A stretch of 64,000 nt of DNA from Mycetocola spongiae (GTDB taxonomy: Bacteria > Actinomycetota > Actinomycetes > Actinomycetales > Microbacteriaceae). Numbering within the stretch: position 1 is the first letter of the stretch; each line of letters starts with the position of its first letter. Location: the NCBI RefSeq assembly GCF_020424085.1, contig NZ_CP080203.1:2914001-2978000 (forward strand), given 5' to 3'. This document shows positions 42,343-51,889 of this stretch, one piece after another. The notes beneath the pieces were generated by a model that was not told the origin of the DNA, did no database searches, and saw only the letters and a list, made by a program, of their open reading frames with translations. Made by a program: the position numbers and the translations under genes.

Positions 42343-43077
42343 GTGGCGAATCCCCGAGTTGAGGCCGTATCCATCGTGGATGCCGTGGCCCGCGATCTGC
42401 GCGAGCGACTCTTCGCCGCCGAGTTTCCCGGCGGAACCGGCTTCACCGAGGCCGAGGTCTCGGGTACCTATGGTGTGGCCCGCCCCACCGCCAAGGCCGC
42501 GATCGAAAAAATCGTGGGCGAGGGCCTGCTGGTGCGCGGCGCGCATCGCACGGCGCGGGTTCCCGAGCTGGGGCCCGAGGATGTCCGCGATGTTTATCAC
42601 ACGCGGGCGGTGCTGGAATCCGAGGTTCTGCGCCGGCTTGCCGCCGGGCGGATTGTGCCCGAGGATGCGCGCGCGGCCAATGCCGAGATCGGCCGGATCA
42701 TGAATAGCGTGCCCGCGCTGGGCATCGTGGAGCCGGATATGCGCTTCCACGCCTCGCTGATCGCGGCGCTGGGCAGCCCGCGCACGTCCAAAATGTATGG
42801 CTCGCTGGTGCGCGAGGTCAAGATGTGTATGGCCCAGGTGCAGGGCCGCGGGCTCCTGGAACCCGAGCTGATCTGCGCCGAGCACGATCGCATCCTGGAG
42901 CTGCTCGCGGCGGGGGACGGCGAGGGGGCCGCGGGCCTGCTTAACGATCACCTCTCCCGCGCGCGGGAGCGCCTCGTGGCCGCACTCGGGGGCGAGGCCG
43001 GGCCGGAGGCCGCCGCCGCCCCCGGGGTGGAGCTGGGCGCGGGGCCGTATCCCGCGCCGACCCCGCCGCCGCGTTAG
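42343..43077 (+). CDS. GntR/FadR-family regulator, probable lactate regulator
   Basis: 244 residues. The winged helix is VDAVARDLRERLFAAEFPGGTGFTEAEVSGTYGVARPTAKAAIEKIVGEGLLVRGAH. A C-terminal FCD ligand domain follows (VYHTRAVLESEVLRRLAAG, MRFHASLIAALGS, EHDRILELLAAGD) with the metal-type His residues. A GTG start at 42343 has AAGGAG 6 nt upstream, better than the ATG five codons earlier. The tail is Pro-rich. Divergence from the lactate genes and the operator between them suggest an LldR-like repressor. Confidence 0.85.
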   Translation: MANPRVEAVSIVDAVARDLRERLFAAEFPGGTGFTEAEVSGTYGVARPTAKAAIEKIVGEGLLVRGAHRTARVPELGPEDVRDVYHTRAVLESEVLRRLAAGRIVPEDARAANAEIGRIMNSVPALGIVEPDMRFHASLIAALGSPRTSKMYGSLVREVKMCMAQVQGRGLLEPELICAEHDRILELLAAGDGEGAAGLLNDHLSRARERLVAALGGEAGPEAAAAPGVELGAGPYPAPTPPPR

Positions 43078-44486
43078 AGCCGGAAGACCTCGCGCGGCTG
43101 GGTCACGGTGAGATCCACCGCGATCCGTGCCGCCTCGTCCTCGCCAAGCTGGTGCCCCGCCACGAGCCCCGCGAGGAATGCGGCATCCGCGCGGCGCGAC
43201 ATATCGTGCCTCGCGGGGATCGAGCAAAACGCGCGGGTATCGTCGATAAACCCGGTGGTCTTCCCGAAACCGGCGCTATCGGTTACCGCCGCGCGATAGC
43301 GGCCAATCGCGCCCGGCGTATCGATGAACCACCACGGTGCGCCCGCATATACCGAGGGATAAAAGCCCGCGAGCGGGCCGATCTCGCGCGAGAACACCGT
43401 CTCGTCCACGGTAAAGAGGGCGAGGCGGAACGTGGGATTCACGCCAAAATCGTTGAGGATCCGGCGCAGCGGCCGGGTAAAGGCCCCGCTATCGGGCAGG
43501 TCGTGCCCGGTATCCGGGCCAAAACGGGCCAGCGTAGCGGCATGGTGGCTGCGGATCACGCCCGGATGCAGCTGCATCACCAGCCCGTCCTGGGAGGCCA
43601 TCTCGGCGAGGCGATAGAGCATATTGCGGCGATAGGCCACGGCGTCCCCGGGGGCCAGCGTGCCGGCCAGGGCGGCGGCGTGGATGCGCTCGGCCTCGGC
43701 CTCGGCCAGCGGCTCACCCGTGGCCTCGATCACCCCGGTATCGGTGGATGTGCCCCCGTGCCGGGCAAAATAGGCGCGGCGATCGCGCAGTGCCGCGAGC
43801 AGTCCCGCATAGCTTCCCGTGTCGATATCGGAGGCCGCCGCGAGCCGCCCCAGCGCGGCGATCCACGTGGACTCCGCGGGGTCCATATAACGATCGGCCC
43901 GGAACGTGGGCAGGACGCGCCCGCTAAAGCCGGGGTCCGCGGCCAGGTCGCGATGCGCCGCAAGATCATCCGCGGGATCATCCGTGGTGGCCAGGACCTC
44001 GATATTAAAGCGCTCAAAGAGGGCCCGCGGCAAATACTCGGGTGTGGCCAGGCGCTCGGCGATCGCGTCATAGAGCTCCCCGGCATTGGCCGCGGAGGGG
44101 GCCCGGGTGATGCCAAAGACATCGTGCAGCTCGGTCTCGAACCAATAGCGCACCGGGGTGCCGGCAAAATGGGACCAGCCCGCGCAAAACTCCGCCCAGA
44201 TTTCCCGCGCGCTCGCGGGGGAGGGCGCCCCGTTTTCGGCGATGCCCAGCCGGCCCAGGCCCACGCCGTGGGCGTGCAGTAGCCGGGTGACATAGTGATC
44301 GGGAGTGATCAGCAGCTCGGCGGGATCCCCAAAGGGGCGGTTATCGCGCAGCAGCGCCGCGTCCACATGTCCGTGCGGGGAGATGATGGGAAGCCCCGCG
44401 ATCTCCGCATAGAGCCGGCGGGCGATGGCCCGCTCGGTGGGGTCGCTGGGCAGGAGGCGGTCGGGGTGCGGCGAGAGTGCTGTCAC
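43074..44486 (-). CDS. uxaC: Glucuronate isomerase
   Basis: 470 residues of the UxaC amidohydrolase-related family. It has IISPHGHVDAALLRDNRPFGDPAELLITPDHYVTRLLHAHGV at the N-terminus, then LHDVFGI and EVLATTDDPADDL. HPGVIRSHH and AGAPWWFIDTPGAIGRYR follow, with FIDDTRAFCSIPARHD at the end. It interconverts glucuronate/galacturonate and fructuronate/tagaturonate, the entry step of hexuronate breakdown. The start is GTG. Its stop overlaps that of the GntR gene convergently. Confidence 0.93.
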   Translation of the reverse strand: MTALSPHPDRLLPSDPTERAIARRLYAEIAGLPIISPHGHVDAALLRDNRPFGDPAELLITPDHYVTRLLHAHGVGLGRLGIAENGAPSPASAREIWAEFCAGWSHFAGTPVRYWFETELHDVFGITRAPSAANAGELYDAIAERLATPEYLPRALFERFNIEVLATTDDPADDLAAHRDLAADPGFSGRVLPTFRADRYMDPAESTWIAALGRLAAASDIDTGSYAGLLAALRDRRAYFARHGGTSTDTGVIEATGEPLAEAEAERIHAAALAGTLAPGDAVAYRRNMLYRLAEMASQDGLVMQLHPGVIRSHHAATLARFGPDTGHDLPDSGAFTRPLRRILNDFGVNPTFRLALFTVDETVFSREIGPLAGFYPSVYAGAPWWFIDTPGAIGRYRAAVTDSAGFGKTTGFIDDTRAFCSIPARHDMSRRADAAFLAGLVAGHQLGEDEAARIAVDLTVTQPREVFRL

Positions 44487-44526
44487 GATAATTTTTCCCT
44501 GTCTTCGTTGGCTGGGTGGTGGAAGG

Positions 44527-45549
44527 CTAGCGTTGCGGAGCCGGGCCCGTGGACTTGCGCACCGTGAGATGCGTGGGCAGCAGCACGGACTGGCCCGCGG
44601 GGGTATTGGGGCCCGCGCTCAGCCGCGCGAGCAGCATCGACACGGCCACGCGGCCCGCGCGCTCGATTGGCGCGGTGAGCGTGGTGAGCGGGGGATTACA
44701 AAAATCGGCCCCAAAAATATCGTCGCAGCCCACCACCGAGACGTCCTCGGGCACCCGCACCCCGCGCTCGCGGAAGCGCTCCAGCATTCCGATCGCGAGG
44801 AGGTCGTTAAAAACGATGCACGCGGTGGACGTGGAGTTGATCATGGCCTCGGCCGCGGCGGCCCCGGAACTCATATCGGGGGAGTATTCGCGGCTGCGCA
44901 CAGCCTCCACGCCGAGCTTGGTGGCGGATTTTTCCATCCGCAGCCAGCGGCGCTCATTGGACCAGGAGCTATTGGGGCCGGAGATATAGGTGATCCTGCG
45001 GTGGCCCAGCGAGGCGAGGTGGTCCAGGGCCTGATCGATGCCCAGCGGGGTATCGATCACGACGCTGGGGATATCCGGCGCGAGCCGGTTGATCGTGACC
45101 AGCGGCATCCGCGCCGCGACCGCCGCGAGCTGCTGATCGCTCAGCCGCGAGGCGGTCAGGATCGCGCCATCGGCCGAGCGGCGCAGCGAGCCGATCGTGG
45201 CGGCCTCGGACTCGCCGGATTCGGCGGTATCCACCAGCATCTGCATATAATCGGCGGCCTTCAGCTGCTGCTGGGTGCCGCGGATCAGGCCAAAATAAAA
45301 CGGGTTGGTGATATCCGAGACCAGGACGGCCACGGCCCGGGTCTGCCCCGAGGTGAGCGCCTGCGCCTGCGCGTTGGGGGTATAGCTCAGCTCCCGCGCC
45401 GCCGCGAGGATTTTCTCCCGGGTATGCGCATTCACCCGCGTCGGATTCGACAGGGCGCGCGACACCGTGGAGGTGGCAAAGCCGCTGAGACGCGCCACAT
45501 CGCCGATGGTGGCGGGGCGCTCGCTGAGGGAGGCATCTTCCGTGGTCAT
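44527..45549 (-). CDS. LacI-family transcriptional regulator
   Basis: 340 residues. The N-terminal LacI helix-turn-helix is ATIGDVARLSGFATSTVSRALSNPTRVNAHTREKILAAARELSYTPNAQAQAL. The periplasmic-binding-like sensor domain follows (VAVLVSDITNPFYFGLIRG, VVGCDDIFGADFCNPPLTT). A much longer open frame upstream is antisense to the transporter genes and is not real. It lies between uxaC and the divergent uronate transporter; two operator-like palindromes are in the intergenic region. Confidence 0.93.
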   Translation of the reverse strand: MTTEDASLSERPATIGDVARLSGFATSTVSRALSNPTRVNAHTREKILAAARELSYTPNAQAQALTSGQTRAVAVLVSDITNPFYFGLIRGTQQQLKAADYMQMLVDTAESGESEAATIGSLRRSADGAILTASRLSDQQLAAVAARMPLVTINRLAPDIPSVVIDTPLGIDQALDHLASLGHRRITYISGPNSSWSNERRWLRMEKSATKLGVEAVRSREYSPDMSSGAAAAEAMINSTSTACIVFNDLLAIGMLERFRERGVRVPEDVSVVGCDDIFGADFCNPPLTTLTAPIERAGRVAVSMLLARLSAGPNTPAGQSVLLPTHLTVRKSTGPAPQR

Positions 45550-45580
45550 AGGGAGATAAAACCACACTTGGCAAATAATG

Positions 45581-45603
45581 GCAAACGGTTGCAACAACGT
45601 TGC
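45581..45603. promoter_or_regulatory. Two overlapping LacI-type operator palindromes
   Basis: GCAAACGGTTGC (45581-45592), a near-perfect CG-centred palindrome of LacI/GalR style, overlaps GCAACAACGTTGC (45591-45603). They lie between the LacI gene and the transporter operon. Confidence 0.65.
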
Positions 45604-45663
45604 CGTTGTGTCTAGAGTCGGGGTCACAGCGGTTTTATCGCACCCACTCAAGGAGGAGTTCGG

Positions 45664-47022
45664 ATGATGAAAAGACGAGCATTTATGGCCCTGGCCACGC
45701 TCACGACGGCGGGCCTGGCGCTCACCGCCTGTTCCGGCGGCAGCCCCGAGGCCGAGGGATCGGCCACGCCCGGGGAGATCGACGGAAAGGGTCAGACCCT
45801 CAACGTCCTGGTGGATGCCAATAACCTCTACCCCCAGGAACAGCAGCAGTGGTTTAAAGACGTCAACGATAAGTTCAAGGCCAAGACCGGCGCCGAGGTG
45901 AAATTTGAAACCTTCGCCACCGCCAATGACGAGCTCACCAAGATTCAGACCTCGGTGGTCTCCGGGCAGGGCCCCGATATCTATACCCTCGGCACCACGT
46001 TCACCCCCACCGCCTATGCCACCGGCGCGTTCCTGAAGCTCGACGAGGACTCCTGGAAGAAGGTGGGCGGCCGCGATCGCTTCACCGAGGCCAGCCTCGG
46101 CATCTCCGGACCCGATAAGGATAACGAGGTGGGCATCCCCGCCCGCAGCCGCCCGTTTGTGATGGCCTATAACACCGAGCTGCTTGCCGCCGCCGGAATT
46201 GATAAGCCCGCCGATACCTGGGACGGGCTGCGCGATCAGGCCAAGCAGCTCACCTCGGGAGACGTCTACGGCATGAGCATCGCCTATGCCGATAACTTCG
46301 ACCCGTGGAAGTTCATCTGGGCCATGTCGGTCCAGGCCGGCAACCCGATCGTGGACGGCAAGAAGGTGCGCCTGGACGATCCGGCCACCCAGAAGGCCTT
46401 CGAAACCTATTTTGGCTGGCTCGCGACCGATAAGATCGTGGACCCCGCCTCGGTGGGCTGGAAGTCCAGCCAGGCACTCGCCGCATTTGCCGAGGGCAAG
46501 AGCGCGTTTATGCCGATGGTCACCGCCACCTCGATTAACACGCTGGATGCGTCCTCCGTGGCCGGCAAGTATAAATACGTCGTGATGCCCACCGTGGCCC
46601 CGGGCGAGACCAAGCGCCCCGCCGATGGTGTTGAGGCCGCGAGCATCCTCTCCGGCTCCAATTTTGTGGTCGCCGATTATTCCAAAAATAAGGACCTCTC
46701 GCTCGCCCTGATCGAGATGCTCACCACCGCCGAGGAACAGCGCATCTATTTTGATGTATTTGGTGAGATGCCCACCAATGCCGATGCCGCCGCGACCCTC
46801 GAAAAGGAGGATGCCACGCTCGCCCCGATCGTGGAGGCCTCCAAGCTCTCCGTGGGCACCCCGTTCACCGGGGCCTGGGGAGACATCCAGCTGGGCCTGA
46901 CCAATGTGGCCGTGCAGGCCATCCCCGCGCTGAGCGCCGGATCGGTCAGCAGCGAGCAGATCTCCACGGCCCTGCGTGCCGAGCAGGAAAAGGCTCAGTC
47001 CGCCCTGGACCGCGCCAAATAA
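45664..47022 (+). CDS. Carbohydrate ABC transporter substrate-binding lipoprotein
   Basis: 452 residues of solute-binding family 1. The lipoprotein signal has lipobox LALTAC. The domain proper starts TLNVLVDANNLYPQEQQQWFKDVNDKFKAKTGAEVKFETF, with GQGPDIYTLGTTFTP and RSRPFVMAYNTELLAAAGIDKPADTWDGL. AAGGAGGAG is a strong SD. It opens the operon divergent from LacI. The ligand is probably a uronate or uronate-containing oligosaccharide, inferred from context. Confidence 0.93.
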   Translation: MMKRRAFMALATLTTAGLALTACSGGSPEAEGSATPGEIDGKGQTLNVLVDANNLYPQEQQQWFKDVNDKFKAKTGAEVKFETFATANDELTKIQTSVVSGQGPDIYTLGTTFTPTAYATGAFLKLDEDSWKKVGGRDRFTEASLGISGPDKDNEVGIPARSRPFVMAYNTELLAAAGIDKPADTWDGLRDQAKQLTSGDVYGMSIAYADNFDPWKFIWAMSVQAGNPIVDGKKVRLDDPATQKAFETYFGWLATDKIVDPASVGWKSSQALAAFAEGKSAFMPMVTATSINTLDASSVAGKYKYVVMPTVAPGETKRPADGVEAASILSGSNFVVADYSKNKDLSLALIEMLTTAEEQRIYFDVFGEMPTNADAAATLEKEDATLAPIVEASKLSVGTPFTGAWGDIQLGLTNVAVQAIPALSAGSVSSEQISTALRAEQEKAQSALDRAK

Positions 47023-47050
47023 TCCCCACACACCGGTACGAAAAGAGTTC

Positions 47051-48067
47051 ATGATGGTTACGCCAGTTCCGGTACGCGAACGTACCGATGCTCGCGCGGC
47101 CCGTAGCGCGGCGGGTCCCAGCGACCCGCCGCCCGCGGCACCGCGCCCGAGACGCCCGCGTCGCTCGCGGGAACCGGTAGAACGCAACCGGCCGCTGTGG
47201 ATGCTCGCCCCCGGCGGTATCCTGATGGCCCTGGTCATCCTCGTCCCGCTGCTGCTGGGTGTGGCGATCTCCATGATGGACCTCGACCAGTACAGCCTGC
47301 GGCAGTGGATTAACGCCCCCTTTATTGGCCTGGCCAATTATGTGGAGGCGCTCACCAAGTCCTCGCTGATCCAGTCGATCGGCATCAGCGTGGGCTATTC
47401 GGTCCTGGTGACCCTGATCTGCCTGCCGCTGGGAGTGGCCGCGGCCCTCGCCACCCAGAACCGCTTCCGCGGTCGCGGGCTGGTCCGCTCGCTCTTCCTG
47501 GTGCCCTATGTCCTGCCGATGTTTGTGGTGGGTACCGTCTGGCGCACGATGCTGCAGCCCGATGGGGTGGGCAATAAGATGCTGGGCAACCTCGGCATCG
47601 ACGGCGGCCTCTGGCTCAACGGGCCGCAGTCCTATTGGGCGCTGGTTTTTGTGCAGATCTGGGCCTCCTGGCCGTTTATCTATCTGCTGGTGCTCTCGGG
47701 ACTGCAATCGGTGGACAGCGAGGTTCACGAGGCCTGCGCGCTGGACGGCGCGGGCTGGTGGACCAAGCTGCGCTATGTGATCTTCCCGTATCTGAAGGGG
47801 CCGATCACGCTCGCGCTGATCATCTCCTTCCTGCACTCGGTGAATAACTTCACGCTTCCGTTTGTGCTCTTTGGCATCCCGGCCCCGGCCGATGTGAACG
47901 TGCTGCCGGTACTGACCTATATCACCGGCTTCCAGAACTTCCGCTTTGGGCTCTCGGCCGCGATGGCCGTGGTCTCCCTGATCCTCATTGCCATCCCGCT
48001 GTTTGCCTATCTGCGGGCCGTGAAACTCGATACCGGAGACGATGGTGCCGCCCGTGTCAAGAAATAG
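47051..48067 (+). CDS. Carbohydrate ABC transporter permease (MalF/UgpA type)
   Basis: 338 residues. The first 45 are a Pro/Arg-rich cytoplasmic tail. Six helices follow, with the coupling loop VDSEVHEACALDGAGWWTKLRYVIFPYLKGPI (EAA motif). SLFLVPYVLPMFVVGTVWR is typical of the family. It pairs with the next permease. The ATG at 47051 is followed by a second ATG, and AAAAGAG lies upstream. Confidence 0.93.
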   Translation: MMVTPVPVRERTDARAARSAAGPSDPPPAAPRPRRPRRSREPVERNRPLWMLAPGGILMALVILVPLLLGVAISMMDLDQYSLRQWINAPFIGLANYVEALTKSSLIQSIGISVGYSVLVTLICLPLGVAAALATQNRFRGRGLVRSLFLVPYVLPMFVVGTVWRTMLQPDGVGNKMLGNLGIDGGLWLNGPQSYWALVFVQIWASWPFIYLLVLSGLQSVDSEVHEACALDGAGWWTKLRYVIFPYLKGPITLALIISFLHSVNNFTLPFVLFGIPAPADVNVLPVLTYITGFQNFRFGLSAAMAVVSLILIAIPLFAYLRAVKLDTGDDGAARVKK

Positions 48068-48989
48068 TGCCGTCCTGGCCTCCCCACGTCCCGGCGCCGA
48101 GCGCCGGGCCTCCGCCCGCAAGAGCGAGGCGCGCACCTCCCATATTCACCGGTTGCTGCCGCGCCCCCTGCTGATCGCCGTGATCTCCGTGCTCCTGGTA
48201 TTTGCCATGGTGCCCGTGCTCTATATCTTCTTTGCGTCGATTAACTCCGATATCCAGGTGGCCCGCGGGGCCTTCTGGCCCACCGAGCTCACGCTGGATA
48301 ACTACGCCAAGATCTGGACCACCGTGGATCTGGGCACAGGCCTCATGAACTCGGTGCTGGTGGCCGGATCGGTGGCGCTGGTCTGTGCCGCGCTCTCGGT
48401 CACCACCGCCTATGTGCTGGTGCGCTATGCGTTCCGCGGCCGGCTGCTCTTCCTGCGCGGCCTGCTCGCGCTGCAGTCGATCCCCGGAACCCTGCTGCTG
48501 CTGCCCGTATTTGTGCTCTTTTCCAGTGCCGCGTCCACGTTTGGGATCCAGATCATCGGTACCCGCTGGGGCCTGTTCCTGACCTATCTCACGTTTGCCC
48601 TGCCGTTCTCCACCTGGGTCATGGTGACGTATCTGCGCGGGCTGCCGCGCGAGCTGGAGGAGGCGGCGCGGCTGGACGGCGCCTCGCCGTTCACCATCCT
48701 CACCAAGATCATCGTGCCGCTGAGCTGGCCCGGGATCGTGGTCTCGGGAATCTTCGCCTTCCTGCTCGGCTGGAATGACGTGATGTTTGCGTCGGTGATG
48801 ACCAGACCCGAGACCCGCACGGTGGCCGTGGCCCTACAGATATTTGGGGCCACCCAGGAGGGCGGGGCCGTGCCCGTCTATGGCCAGATGATGGCCGCCG
48901 CCCTGGTCTGTGCCGTGCCCGTTGTTGTTCTTTATCTCATTTTCCAGCGCTACCTCGTGGGTGGCCTGACCGCCGGAGGCGTGAAATAA
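48042..48989 (+). CDS. Carbohydrate ABC transporter permease (MalG/UgpE type)
   Basis: 315 residues with six helices and the EAA loop LPRELEEAARLDGASPFTILTKIIVPLSWPGIV. SINSDIQVARGAFWP and FLLGWNDVMFASVM are characteristic. It overlaps the preceding gene by 26 bp. A GTG at 48054 (SRNSAVLASP) is an equally plausible start. No ATPase is encoded in the operon, so a shared MsiK-type ATPase elsewhere is expected. Confidence 0.92.
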   Translation: MVPPVSRNSAVLASPRPGAERRASARKSEARTSHIHRLLPRPLLIAVISVLLVFAMVPVLYIFFASINSDIQVARGAFWPTELTLDNYAKIWTTVDLGTGLMNSVLVAGSVALVCAALSVTTAYVLVRYAFRGRLLFLRGLLALQSIPGTLLLLPVFVLFSSAASTFGIQIIGTRWGLFLTYLTFALPFSTWVMVTYLRGLPRELEEAARLDGASPFTILTKIIVPLSWPGIVVSGIFAFLLGWNDVMFASVMTRPETRTVAVALQIFGATQEGGAVPVYGQMMAAALVCAVPVVVLYLIFQRYLVGGLTAGGVK

Positions 48990-48990
48990 C

Positions 48991-49836
48991 ATGACCAAAA
49001 CCACCAGCAGCTGGACCCTCTCCGGGTTCGGCGATGAAATCGACGAGGACCCGCGCATTCAGATCGCGGTCCTGCAGGCACTCGGCGCGAAGCATATCGA
49101 GGTGCGCAGCGCCTGGGGCATCAATATTGTGGAGCTGCGCGATGACCGGCTCGAGGAGCTGCGGGCCCTGCTCGCGGAATCCGAGATGGGGGTATCGGCG
49201 ATCGCCTCCCCCCTCGGCAAGGTGGATATCACCTCCGATTTTGACGCGGAGCTGGCCCGCCTGGACCGCGCTCTCAACGCCGCCCGGGTATTGGAGAGCC
49301 GCTATATCCGCATCTTCTCCTTCTATTACGGCGAGGGTGTGGACGTGGACTCGATCCGCGAGCCCGTGATCGAGCGCCTGGCCGAGTTCGCCCGCCGCGC
49401 CGAAAGCGCCGGAGTCATCCTGCTGCACGAGAACGAAAAGGATATCTACGGGGATACCCCCGCCCGGGTCCTGGACCTGATCACCTCGGTTAACTCCCCG
49501 GCGCTGCGCGTGGCCTGGGATAACGCCAATTACGTACAGGTGGGCTCGGTTCCCTTCGACGAGGGTTTCGCCGCGCTGCGCCCCTATCTGGAGTATCTGC
49601 AGGTCAAGGACGCCCGCGCCGCGGATCACTCCGTGGTGCCCGCGGGGGAGGGCGACGGCCAGCTGCGCGAGACCCTCGCGGCGCTCGCCGCGGATGGCTA
49701 TTCGGGCTTCGCCTCGCTCGAACCGCACCTCGCGAGCGCCTTTGCCACCGGGGGCTTCTCGGGGGCGGCCGCGTTTGGGGTGGCCGCGCGCGCCTTCCGG
49801 GGCCTGACCGATGAGCTCGGGGTGGAACTGGTATGA
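48991..49836 (+). CDS. Sugar phosphate isomerase/epimerase-like TIM barrel, first
   Basis: 281 residues of the AP-endonuclease-2-like family. TLSGFGDEIDEDPRIQIAVLQALGAKHIEVRSAWG starts the barrel. Metal ligands are expected in ILLHENEKDIYGD, LRVAWDNANYVQVG, YLQVKDARA and FASLEPHL. It probably isomerises or epimerises a sugar or keto-sugar acid. It starts one base after the permease stop and overlaps the next gene by ATGA. Confidence 0.85.
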   Translation: MTKTTSSWTLSGFGDEIDEDPRIQIAVLQALGAKHIEVRSAWGINIVELRDDRLEELRALLAESEMGVSAIASPLGKVDITSDFDAELARLDRALNAARVLESRYIRIFSFYYGEGVDVDSIREPVIERLAEFARRAESAGVILLHENEKDIYGDTPARVLDLITSVNSPALRVAWDNANYVQVGSVPFDEGFAALRPYLEYLQVKDARAADHSVVPAGEGDGQLRETLAALAADGYSGFASLEPHLASAFATGGFSGAAAFGVAARAFRGLTDELGVELV

Positions 49837-51041
49837 CACTCACCGATATCAACGCCGTGCTCGCCGGCGAGGGAACCGGCACCACCGTATATCGGGCCGT
49901 GATCGTGGGCTGCGGCGTGATCGGAACCCATCACGCCCGCGTGATCGCCGGACACCCGAGCTTTAGCGTGGAGGCCGTGGTGGACGTGGTGCCCGAGGCC
50001 ACCCGGTCGCTCGCCGATCTGCTGGCCGGGGAGTTCCCCGTGCCGGCGCCGCGCACCCACGGCACGCTCACCGAGGCGCTCGCCGCGGGCGGGATCGACC
50101 TGGTGGTGATCACCACCCCGAGCGGCCTGCACGTGGCGGCCGCACGCGAGGCGCTCGCCGCGGGCGCGCATGTGGTGATCGAAAAGCCCATCGACGTGAG
50201 CCTCGTGAAGGCCCGCCGGATCGCGGATCTGGCCGATGAGGCGGCGACCCGCGGGCTGATTGTCACCGTGATCAGCCAGCACCGCTTTGACCCCGCCAGC
50301 GTGCTGGTAAAGGCGGCAATTTCGCAGGGCCGCTTCGGGACCATCACCTCGGGTGTGGCCTCGGTGGCCTGGTGGCGCGGCCAGGAATATTATGACGGCG
50401 GCAGCTGGCGCGGCACGTGGGAGCTGGACGGCGGCGGGGCCGTGATGAACCAGGGTGTGCATACAGTGGACCTGCTGCGCTGGTGCCTCGGCACGCCCGT
50501 GGAGATCTCCGCGCAGACCGCGCGCCTGGCCCATGAGCGCATCGAGGTGGAGGATACAGCGGTGGCCACCGTGCGCTTCGCCTCGGGGGCCCTGGGCGTA
50601 ATCCACTGCACGACCGCCGCATATCCGGGCCTGAGTGCCCGGCTGCAGATCATGGGATCGCGCGGCTCCGCAATCATCGATAATGACCGGCTGGAGTTTT
50701 TCCACGCGGCCGATGACGGCGAATCCATCGCGGGCCACGGCCTGAGCGCTGTGGGCAGCGGCAACCAGGTGGATAGCGTGATCGATGCGGGTGAGACCTC
50801 CGCGGCCCCGCGCCGCGAGGACGAGTTCATTCGCTCACACTCGCGCCAATATGACGACCTCGCGCGCGCCCTCGGCGGCGGCGGCGAGGCCCCGGGAATC
50901 ACCGCGCGCGATGCCACCGATTCGCTCGCGCTGGTGCACGCACTCTATGCCTCCGCGACGCTGGGCACCGCGGTGCTTTTTGCGGATGTCCTGGCCGGAA
51001 AATACGACGATCTGACACTGAAAACGGGGAACGCATCATGA
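49833..51041 (+). CDS. Gfo/Idh/MocA-family oxidoreductase
   Basis: 402 residues. The Rossmann motif is RAVIVGCGVIGTHHARVIAGH at 20-40, with VVITTPSGLHVAAAREALAAGAHVVIEKPIDVSL carrying the conserved EKP. The C-terminal domain has GGGAVMNQGVHTVDLLRWCLG, the typical His/Asp region. It acts on a sugar, inositol or uronate derivative. It is coupled at both ends by ATGA overlaps, implying a step in the same pathway. Confidence 0.9.
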   Translation: MTLTDINAVLAGEGTGTTVYRAVIVGCGVIGTHHARVIAGHPSFSVEAVVDVVPEATRSLADLLAGEFPVPAPRTHGTLTEALAAGGIDLVVITTPSGLHVAAAREALAAGAHVVIEKPIDVSLVKARRIADLADEAATRGLIVTVISQHRFDPASVLVKAAISQGRFGTITSGVASVAWWRGQEYYDGGSWRGTWELDGGGAVMNQGVHTVDLLRWCLGTPVEISAQTARLAHERIEVEDTAVATVRFASGALGVIHCTTAAYPGLSARLQIMGSRGSAIIDNDRLEFFHAADDGESIAGHGLSAVGSGNQVDSVIDAGETSAAPRREDEFIRSHSRQYDDLARALGGGGEAPGITARDATDSLALVHALYASATLGTAVLFADVLAGKYDDLTLKTGNAS

Positions 51042-51889
51042 AGTATTCGGTCTTTACCGCCTCCACGCCCGAGTGGACCCCCGCCGAGGCGGCCACCACC
51101 CTCGCCGCCCAGGGCTGGGACGGCATCGAGTGGCGCGTGACGGATCAGGCCGCCGCGACCCCGCCCGGATTCTGGGCCGGTAACCTCGCCACCTGGACCC
51201 TCGAGGGCCTCGAGGAGTCGATCCCGCAGATAGCCGAGATCACCGCCTCCGCGGGCCTGGAATTCTCCGGAATCGGCGGCTATGCGCAGGCCTCCGATCG
51301 GGTTAACTCCGAGCGTATGCTTGCCGCGACCGCCGCGCTGGGTGCCCGGCGGGTGCGCATCGCGATGCCGCGCGTGGACGGCCGGAACTATCCCGAGCTA
51401 TTTGCGCGCACCCGCGGCGACCTGGAGTGGGTGGCCGAGGCCGCGCGCCGCCACGGCGTCATGGCGCTGGTGGAGCTGCATCACGAGACGATCACCCCCT
51501 CGGCCTCGGCCGCGCGCCGCCTCGTGGAGGGCCTGGATCCCGCCCATATCGGGGTGATCCACGACGTGGGCAACCTCGTGATCGAGGGCTTCGAAAACCA
51601 CCGCGCCGGGCTTGAGCTGCTGGGCGAATATCTCGCGCATGTGCACATTAAAAATGCGCGCTGGGTGCCGGGGGAGGCCCGCGCGGATGGCTCGATTCCG
51701 TGGACCCACGGCTGGGCCACGCTGCGCGCCGGCCAGGCCGATATCGCCGCCTATGTGGCCGATCTGGTGGCCCACGGTTATGACGGCTGGATTACGCTCG
51801 AGGACTTCTCCACCGAGCTGCCCCTCGCCCGGCGCACCGCCGATAACCTCGCCTATATTCGGGAACTGGTGGATCGTGCCCGCCGCTAG
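51038..51889 (+). CDS. Sugar phosphate isomerase/epimerase-like TIM barrel, second
   Basis: 283 residues, same fold as the gene two upstream but not a close copy. MKYSVFTASTPEWTPAEAATTLAAQGWDGIEWRV forms strand 1. Ligand regions are MALVELHHETITPS, IGVIHDVGNLVIEGFEN, YLAHVHIKNARWV and WITLEDFSTELP. Two isomerase-type barrels flanking an oxidoreductase suggest conversion of an unusual sugar before the uronate steps. Confidence 0.87.
   Translation: MKYSVFTASTPEWTPAEAATTLAAQGWDGIEWRVTDQAAATPPGFWAGNLATWTLEGLEESIPQIAEITASAGLEFSGIGGYAQASDRVNSERMLAATAALGARRVRIAMPRVDGRNYPELFARTRGDLEWVAEAARRHGVMALVELHHETITPSASAARRLVEGLDPAHIGVIHDVGNLVIEGFENHRAGLELLGEYLAHVHIKNARWVPGEARADGSIPWTHGWATLRAGQADIAAYVADLVAHGYDGWITLEDFSTELPLARRTADNLAYIRELVDRARR

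Noticed and set aside
42166-43227. 353-codon minus-strand frame over the GntR gene
   Set aside because: It is a shadow of the recognisable winged-helix/FCD regulator.
45550-47337. Upstream extension of the LacI frame to 936 codons
   Set aside because: The extension is antisense to the transporter genes, and LacI homology begins at the ATG at 45549.
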